A stretch of 64,000 bases of DNA from Tragulus kanchil (lineage: Eukaryota; Chordata; Mammalia; Artiodactyla; Tragulidae), in contig JAIOJX010000031.1 in assembly GCA_022376925.1 (NCBI GenBank), positions 140,572,854 to 140,636,853 on the forward strand, given 5' to 3'. Position numbers and translations under genes: made by a program. Shown piece by piece: positions 57,331 through 64,000 of this stretch. Position 1 is the first letter of the stretch; each line of letters starts with the position of its first letter. Below the pieces are notes generated by a model that ran no database searches, had not been told where the DNA came from, and saw only the letters and a program-made list of their open reading frames with translations.

Positions 57331-59405
57331 GGGTATGTGGGAGTCTCTGATTCCTTGCCTCCCCTACTGTGAGAAGTCGGAAGCCCTTCTTCTCTGTTTC
57401 CTCTTCCTTTTGTAGAATCAGTTCCCTTCCCCTTCAGTAGCGTCCTGCTCTGCCCCTCAGGGTAGCACCCTATGAAGAGCAGGGAGTCCTCTGTTTGTTC
57501 CAGATTAATGTTGGTGGGTATTCCTGGACTTCAATGTGCCCTTTCTCCTGTGAATTAGAGATGCGTGGGAGTTCCCAGAGCCTGGAGTCTCAGGTGTAAT
57601 TGATAAAATTGAGGCCAGGTCCTGCTAAGCTGAGGTGGACCATCAGCCTGGAGCGCTCCCTTGGACTGGCCTTCGCTGACTTCTCCAAGACTAGCCGCGG
57701 CCAGCACCTCCCTGGTGATCCCATTTGCAATCCTAGAGCATCTTCACAGCAAAGCGGCAGAGAGCCTTAAGCTCCTTCACGGTTCAGGTAGGCGGGGGGC
57801 CCGGAGGCAAGCTGCAGACTTGAGCCGGGATCTCCTGAGCCCAGGACGCCTTCTCAAGTGTGTGTGTCCCTCTTGGGGATGCCTCCAGCCCTGGCTTCAG
57901 CAGGGCCAGCATCCGCAGGCCCTGGCCTGGGGTGGAGGCCCAAGGGGCACTCCGGAGGTCTTTAGGGGGGTGCTCCAAGGGCTGGACTCTCTCTTCAGTG
58001 GAGTCCTCCCTGGTTCCCCAGATGCTGCGCTGATCTGATTTGATGCACACTCCATGATGAGTGAACTTGGCACGTGCACAGGGTTGCCGGTCCCTGCATC
58101 CACTGTGGGCAAAGACCGGAGGTGCTCCCTGGCCATCTGGTTGTCCCTCAGTGTCTGGTGCTGTCTTTGGAGCCTGCAGACCAGAGCTTAGCTCATAAAG
58201 CGGGTGAGGGAAGAGAGGAAAAACCAGGCTGTATTTGGGAGCAAGCTGTCTCCCCTGGGGCTCTGGTCACCCCTCTGCAGAGAAGCCCCCACCCCCACCT
58301 CAGCGGCACCCATCTCCCAAATCCAACACAGCCATCCAGGGTCACTTCTTGCTGCTGCTTCTGCTGCCAGACAAGCTGTGGGATGAACAACAGCTCCTGC
58401 CTGATAAGCAGGGGGACAGATCCTGGGTAAGGAGTCAGATTCCTGGATTCTGGTTCCTCCCAGTTTGTTCGTCTGTGAGAAGGGGAGAGAACAGGGCATT
58501 GCTGGCTGGATACCCCCTCCCCCAACACACACACTGACACATCTCCATCCACATGTAGGTAGGGACTTCTGTTGGGCCTGGTATGGACATACCTGTTGAG
58601 AAGCAGGGCAAGGAGGACAGGAAGAGGGGTGCAGAGTGTGTGTCCCCCCGGGCTTGCTTGAGCTCTGGACTTTGTATGGAGCCACAAGTCAGAGATGCAA
58701 ATTAATGAGGCCCCAAGGGGATTTTGCAAGACTGGTAGCCCAGTCCGAGAGGAGTCCGGGTGTTGCCAGGTGGGGATGAGGCCCTCTCCCATCTCTGCAC
58801 AGAGCCCAACCCATTCTGGAATAGGAGGAGCCTGTGGGGAGCATCCTTGGCTGGATCCTCACAGTTGGGAGCAGCTTTGTGAGCAGGTGGAAGCCAGGGC
58901 TGGAGGGGAAGGGCTGGTTTGTGGGGGCTACGCTGCCATCCCAGAAGCAAGCTGTGTGGTCAGGGCCCGAGCCTGTATCCCAGGGTCAGGAATGGAGCCT
59001 GGCCTGCAGTGAGTGCTCCCTGAGTGCTTGTTGACTGCCTTGAGGGCTGGTCTGGGGGGTGGGTCAGCATCCTTTGGAAACTGTGGAGTGCTGTGGTACA
59101 TGGACACCAGGGCCTGGTGTTATTGGGGTGTGGCAGATAAGAGATGGCCTGCAAGAAGGGTGCCCTTGCCCAGTGGCAAGAAGGGGTTCCCTGACAGGTC
59201 CCAGCTGTGAGCTCCCTCAGGGGCCACCGTCCAACCTGGGTCACACTCTTCAGTGACTAAGCCAGGGGGTGGAACACAGCTGTGGGTGTTTCTGTGGGAC
59301 TGCTCGCGGCAGCCTTTGGTCTGGAGCCAAGCCTGGCTCTGCCGGGCCAGCAGGGGTTTTGTTGGGCAGCCTGGTCCTGCGGCCGCCGGCCCCACTTTTC
59401 CTATC
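57331..59405. other. Repeat-poor GC-mixed sequence
   Basis: No gene recognised; frames up to 199 codons (minus strand, 58193-58792) lack recognisable domains. A weak reverse MIR-like phrase (gagtcagattcctggattct) lies near 58422. Confidence 0.4.
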
Positions 59406-59679
59406 ACAGGTAATTCGCCTCATTTACGCTCTCGTGGTAATAGTTTGGAAATATAACTTCCATTTCGTACAAGCCCCCATGTGATGTGTACAGGTCAGCG
59501 GTGTGTAGCACACTCACAGAGCCGTGCACTCACCTCCATGGTCAATCTTAGAAGCTTCTCACTCTCTGAAGAAACCTACCCCAGCTCCTTCCCGCCACCC
59601 CTCCAACCTCCCAGCCCCTGGGAACCACGGATCTACTTTCTGTTTGTATAGACTGGCCCGCTCTGGGCATTGCATGGCT
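59406..59679 (-). mobile_element. Antisense L1 3' region, first part
   Basis: Phrases gtgatgtgtacaggtcagcg and ctgggaaccacggatctact are reverse L1 3' text. Interrupted by a SINE and continued at 59913. Confidence 0.6.
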
Positions 59680-59912
59680 TCTTTTTTTAAAAAAAAAATT
59701 TACATTTTGGCTGTGCTGGGTCTTCATCGAGGCACGCTGGCTTGTTTTGTTGCAGATGATGGGCTCTGGAGCGTGTGGGCTCAGTAGTTGCGGCTCACAG
59801 GCTTAGTTTACCCCCTTAGAATGTGGGATCTTCGTTCCCTGACCAGGGGTCGAACCTATGTCCTTGGTATTGGCGGGTGGATTCTTAACCGTCGGCTCAC
59901 CAGGGAAGCCCC
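59680..59912 (-). mobile_element. CHR-type SINE
   Basis: T/A-rich tail, ttggctgtgctgggtcttca, reverse head ggctcaccagggaagcccct. Confidence 0.83.
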
Positions 59913-60156
59913 TCAGGGTTTCTTTCCCTTAATACTTTTGAGGTTCATTCGCGTGGTAGCACGTCTCAGTCCTTTGTTCCTTTCTACGGCTGCGTCATCT
60001 GAGCTGTGGCTCTGCCACGCCTCAGCCTTCCATTCATCGTGGAAATCCGCATCATTTCTACCTTTCGTCATTTATGAAGAATGCTGTCATAATATTTGTG
60101 CACGAGTTCTTTTTTTATTTTTTTGGATGTAAGTTTTTACTTATCTTGCACATACA
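59913..60156 (-). mobile_element. Antisense L1 3' region, second part
   Basis: Resumes with tgaggttcattcgcgtggta and runs to a DNA-transposon insertion at 60157. Confidence 0.6.
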
Positions 60157-60378
60157 CCATTGACTCTTGAACAACACCCGTTTGGATGGTGTGGGTCCAT
60201 TTACTCATGGCCTTTTCCCCCAGTTAATACGTACTATAGTACTATGTGATGTGAGGTTGGTTCAGTTCATGGATGTGTAACCATGGATTCGGAGAGCCAA
60301 ATGTAAAGATATGAATCAAGCTTTTTGAGCGTCTGGAGGGCCGGCCTCTCAACCTTTGTGTTGTTCAAGGGTCAGCTA
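60157..60378. mobile_element. Tigger/MER2-like DNA transposon
   Basis: Inverted ends are visible: left ttgactcttgaacaacac, right gtgttgttcaagggtcagct (its reverse complement agctgacccttgaacaacac). The element is about 220 bp and nonautonomous. It splits the L1 fragment. Confidence 0.65.
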
Positions 60379-60660
60379 GATGAAGAAATAAAATTACTGG
60401 TATTTATGGTTATCCTGTGCTGAATCTTTTGAGGGACCAACCACCTGATTGTGTTCCACAGGGGTTGAATCATTTCACATGCCCACCAGTGGTGCACAGG
60501 GGCTCCCGTTTCTTCCTATCCTGGCCAGCCCTTGTTATCATTTGAACTTTGAATTGTGGCCCCTATGGTGGGTAAAGGGGTATCGCCTAGTGGTTTTGAG
60601 TTGCATTTCCCTGAAGGCTAATGCTCTTGAGTATCTTCTGGTGGGCTTGTTGGCCCTAAT
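60379..60660 (-). mobile_element. Antisense L1 3' region, third part
   Basis: Ends with gttttgagttgcatttccct and tgctcttgagtatcttctgg, reverse L1 phrases. Confidence 0.6.
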
Positions 60661-61655
60661 AGAGATGTTGTGTTTCTAACGTCCTCTTCGCTGGGTTTCC
60701 CGCAGAAGCCATTCGCTCTGGGGGTGCGGGGAAGCGGATGTCTCTGTCTCTTTCTGTTTCCGTGTCTCTTTTTTCTCTGTCATTGCCTCCTCCTCCTTTG
60801 CCCACGATTTCTGGGAACACGCTGGTTATGCCCATTGTGTTTGCAATTCTTTCTCGTCAATAAAAGCACCAAAATGTCAGCTTGACACCACGCCATGGCA
60901 ACTGCCCCCATAACAAGCTACGCTTACTTTCCATGGGTTTCCTGGAGACTGCCCAGCACAGTTGGGCCTGCCGCCCAGCCCAGGACCCGTGTTGATCTCC
61001 TGATTCTCAGAGAGATTCCATCCGGCACCACCCACGCGCTTGCTGCCTTCTGTTTTCAGCTCCCCTCTCCTGAAGATTGCCTACGCATCAGTGTTTTCTC
61101 TCCCGGCAAAGGGACGTGAGTTCCTGAAGGAAAGGGACCAGGGTCTTTGTCTTGCTCCTCCCTCACTACAGGTGCTGGGCCGGGCCTTGGCAAAGACTTG
61201 CCGTGCAGACGTGAGGCTCCCCGTGAGGTGGGAGTTGGAGGTCAAACCTGACAGCCTGTGAGCTGTGGGAGGCCAGGGCCCTGTCGGGCTTGTTCACGCT
61301 GTGCCCTGGAGGGTGACATGTGCAGTGGGCTGTGACAGAAAAAGAAGTAGATTTGGTCTCTGTCTTTGCTTCCTGGCATGGAGTTCTTAAAAACAAAAAA
61401 ACAATTTGCTTTTTCTTGAGTGATGAGAGTGTCTTTTGTTATTTCTAATGAGCCCCTGTGACCACCCTGGAGCTTATGCTGATAACAGAACTCAGGGGTT
61501 GGCCCCTAAAAACCTTCAGAATGGGAACTGATCACCAGGAAGACCAAAGAGTGATTCGAGGTGGGAACTTCCAATCTGAACCCACCACCTCCCACCCCTG
61601 ACCTCTGGGGAAGGGCTGGAGATGGGCGACAAACACTCTTGATCAAAGACAGTCA
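60661..61655. other. Unassigned sequence
   Basis: No gene or repeat recognised. Duplication 16 begins inside it at 60890. Confidence 0.4.
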
Positions 61656-61659
61656 GTGC

Positions 61660-61793
61660 GGGATTTCCTGGTGGTCTGGTCATTAAGACTCTGCGCTCCC
61701 CAGGCAGGAGGCCTGGGTTCGATCCCCGGCCCAGGGAACTAAATACCACAACTAAAACTCGGCACAACCAAAACCAAAATATAACAAAAAAAG
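61660..61793 (+). mobile_element. CHR-type SINE, short
   Basis: Head gggatttcctggtggtctgg, tRNA-like gggttcgatccccggcccag, A-rich tail. Confidence 0.8.
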
Positions 61794-62792
61794 ACCCTTA
61801 TGGGTTGGAAATACCATTAAGGTGCCAAGAGAGTGGTACATCCCCTCTGAAAAGCTCTCCACCCCCCCTTACCCCAAACCTCACCTTATCCATATCTTCA
61901 ATTTGGCTGTTCCTGAGTTGTATCCTTTATAATAAACCAGTAATCCCAAGGAAAGCCCTCTCCTGAATTCTGAGCTACTCTAGTGGATTATGGAACCTGG
62001 GCGTGTAGAAACCCTGAAGTTGCATTCTCCACGCCATGGCAACTGCCCCCATAACAAGCTACGCTTACTTTCCAGGGGAACTGCCCAGCACAGTTGGGCC
62101 TGCCGCCCAGCCCAGGACCCGTGTTGATCTCCTGATTCTCAGAGAGATTCCATCCGGCACCACCCACGCGCTTGCTGCCTTCTGTTTTCAGCTCCCCTCT
62201 CCTGAAGATTGCCTACGCATCAGTGTTTTCTCTCCCGGCAAAGGGACGTGAGTTCCTGAAGGAAAGGGACCAGGGTCTTTGTCTTGCTCCTCCCTCACTA
62301 CAGGTGCTGGGCCGGGCCTTGGCAAAGACTTGCCGTGCAGACGTGAGGCTCCCCGTGAGGTGGGAGTTGGAGGTCAAACCTGACAGCCTGTGAGCTGTGG
62401 GAGGCCAGGGCCCTGTCGGGCTTGTTCACGCTGTGCCCTGGAGGGTGACATGTGCAGTGGGCTGTGACAGAAAAAGAAGTAGATTTGGTCTCTGTCTTTG
62501 CTTCCTGGCATGGAGTTCTTAAAAACAAAAAAACAATTTGCTTTTTCTTGAGTGATGAGAGTGTCTTTTGTTATTTCTAATGAGCCCCTGTGACCACCCT
62601 GGAGCTTATGCTGATAACAGAACTCAGGGGTTGGCCCCTAAAAACCTTCAGAATGGGAACTGATCACCAGGAAGACCAAAGAGTGATTCGAGGTGGGAAC
62701 TTCCAATCTGAACCCACCACCTCCCACCCCTGACCTCTGGGGAAGGGCTGGAGATGGGCGTACAAACACTCTTGATCAAAGACAGTCAGTGC

Positions 62793-62930
62793 GGGGATTT
62801 CCCTGGTGGTCTGGTCATTAAGACTCTGCGCTCCCCAGGCAGGAGGCCTGGGTTCGATCCCTGGCCCAGGGAACTAAATACCACAACTAAAACTCGGCAC
62901 AACCAAAACCAAAATATAACAAAAAAAGAC
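62793..62930 (+). mobile_element. CHR-type SINE, short (copy B)
   Basis: Duplicate of 61660-61793. It has small base differences at the head (ggggatttccctggtggtct) that look closer to consensus than copy A. Confidence 0.8.
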
Positions 62931-63533
62931 CCTTATGGGTTGGAAATACCATTAAGGTGCCAAGAGAGTGGTACATCCCCTCTGAAAAGCTCTCCACCCC
63001 CCCTTACCCCAAACCTCACCTTATCCATATCTTCAATTTGGCTGTTCCTGAGTTGTATCCTTTATAATAAACCAGTAATCCCAAGGAAAGCCCTCTCCTG
63101 AATTCTGAGCTACTCTAGTGGATTATGGAACCTGGGCGTTGTGAGAAACCCTGAAGTTGCAGTTGCCTGGGCAGAAGGGGTCACCCGAGGACCCCATTGC
63201 GGGGTGACATCTGAAGGAAGAGAAGTCTTGCTGACTGAGCCCTAAACTCGTGGATCCTGAGGCCGGCTTGGGTGGTTAGTATCAGTCTTACATTGAATCA
63301 CTGGATGCCTCATTGGTGTGGGAGAATCAGGGAAGAAAAAACACATACAAGCTCCCGATGAATATTTGTAGAGTGAGCAAAAGTTTATGTGGTGAACAAA
63401 GAAGGTTAACATACATTAAGCACTATATCCTACGCCAAATGCTTTTTATGTTCACTCAAAAACACACTTTTCCAGTAAGTACTGCCTGTCATATGCTGGA
63501 CTTGATATTTGGGTACATCTATGAACAAGTAGG
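62931..63533. other. Unassigned sequence
   Basis: Single-copy DNA past duplication 16. A MIR-like phrase (acatacattaagcactatat) lies near 63410. Confidence 0.35.
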
Positions 63534-63745
63534 GGGCTTCCCAGGTGGGGCTAGTGGTAAAGAACCCCAATTGCCAGTGCAAGAGACGTGGGTTCAATCC
63601 CCTGGGTTGGAAAGATCTCCTGGAGGAGGGCATGGAAGCCCACTTCAGTATTCTTGTCTGGAGAATTCCACGGACAGAGGAACTTGGTGGGCTACCGTCC
63701 ACAGAGTTGCAAGGAGTTGAACGTGACTGAAGTGACTTAGCACAC
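63534..63745 (+). mobile_element. Bov-tA SINE
   Basis: Head ggggcttcccaggtggggct, gtgggttcaatcccctgggt, cttcagtattcttgtctgga, gtgactgaagtgacttagca. Confidence 0.9.
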
Positions 63746-63774
63746 ATGCAAGCATGAACAATGAAGCCAAATCA

Positions 63775-64000
63775 ACAAACAATTTTAGCACCGACTACAT
63801 GCCATATACTGTTCTAGGTGTTGGCAGTCTACGAAGAAAAATCTATTGAGTTCTTATGATCTGTCTGGGATTGCTCCAGGCCTGAACGGTAGAACAGCAA
63901 CCAAACAGAATTAATACTATGTGTACATTTTGCAGGACCCCTAGGAGGTAAATTCTCTGATTTTGTTCCTTGAGGAAAATGCAGCTCAGAGAGGTTTACT
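63775..64000 (+). mobile_element. MIR SINE, cut by the window end
   Basis: Forward MIR-like text: actacatgccatatactgtt, then gaggaaaatgcagctcagag at the edge. The centre is diverged. Confidence 0.5.

Larger units (their letters stand above)
60890..63161. repeat. Tandem duplication 16 (period about 1132-1141 bp)
   Basis: Copy A 60890 to about 62024, copy B 62031 to about 63161. Copy B lacks about 9 bp shortly after its start (ttccaggggaactgcc against a longer copy A). Copy A ends at gaagttgca with local errors (gcgtgtagaaacc against gcgttgtgagaaacc). Confidence 0.95.

Noticed and set aside
1856..63161. The duplicated frames as a gene family or regular array
   Set aside because: Paired frames are identical because whole 1.1-kb blocks are repeated; neighbouring pairs are unrelated to each other, so there is no family.
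1856..63161. CRISPR array or satellite DNA
   Set aside because: No short direct repeats with regular spacers, and units recur only twice (three times where duplications overlap), unlike satellite arrays.

Overview
This is mammalian nuclear DNA from a ruminant, most likely a bovid. Three repeat classes show this: tRNA-derived Bov-tA SINEs, the BovB (RTE) LINE with its reverse-transcriptase motifs, and many CHR-type cetartiodactyl SINEs. They lie on older mammalian repeats (MIR, antisense L1, an MLT1-type LTR, hAT-like and Tigger-like DNA transposons). No protein-coding gene could be supported. The open reading frames over 60 codons are chance frames in GC-rich DNA, antisense frames through LINEs, or frames across SINEs. 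The window reads as intergenic or intronic DNA. Repeat family names are from memory of consensus sequences, not from a database search.

The dominant structure is unexpected. Sixteen direct tandem duplications occur along the window, all with a period of about 1.04-1.15 kb and near-identical copies. Copy A/copy B start points are 1856/2942, 8323/9497, 10815/11950, 15066/16166, 18319/19421, 20437/21519, 25693/26773, 28778/29904, 32660/33795, 36723/37813, 41508/42656, 43306/44442, 45280/46361, 47146/48230, 55258/56297 and 60890/62031. Differences cluster at the end of copy A and the first 20-150 bp of copy B. Some joins carry short unrelated filler. Repeats cut at a join are whole in the other copy. 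The simplest reading is unmerged overlapping contig ends, which would inflate the locus by roughly 17.7 kb; a biological origin is not excluded by sequence alone.

Layout. 1-1855: GC-rich, repeat-poor DNA. 1856-4345: duplication 1 over L1-type ends. 4346-8300: MIR, antisense BovB end, old repeats and SINEs. 8323-13089: duplications 2 and 3. 13090-14360: repeat-poor stretch ending in a CpG-dense block. 14365-22598: paired SINEs, a hAT-like element, MIRs, duplications 4-6. 22600-26000: AT-rich DNA with a weak coding-like remnant, BovB and L1 ends. 26000-32465: antisense L1 with duplications 7 and 8. 32466-34991: 5'-truncated BovB with duplication 9. 35085-36170: SINEs nested in a MIR. 36380-39270: repeat-poor DNA with duplication 10. 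41500-49430: BovB, MLT1 and SINEs in a chain of four overlapping duplications. 49430-55230: sparse DNA, a small retrocopy and a candidate LTR. 55232-57330: a SINE interrupted by a 5S rRNA pseudogene, duplicated. 57330-64000: repeat-poor DNA, antisense L1, a Tigger-like element and duplication 16.

No CRISPR array, operon, functional RNA gene or novel multi-gene system was found. The items most worth checking are the periodic duplications, the 5S/SINE chimera, the G-rich-tailed SINE copies, the small retrocopy with perfect target-site duplications, and the CpG-dense block.
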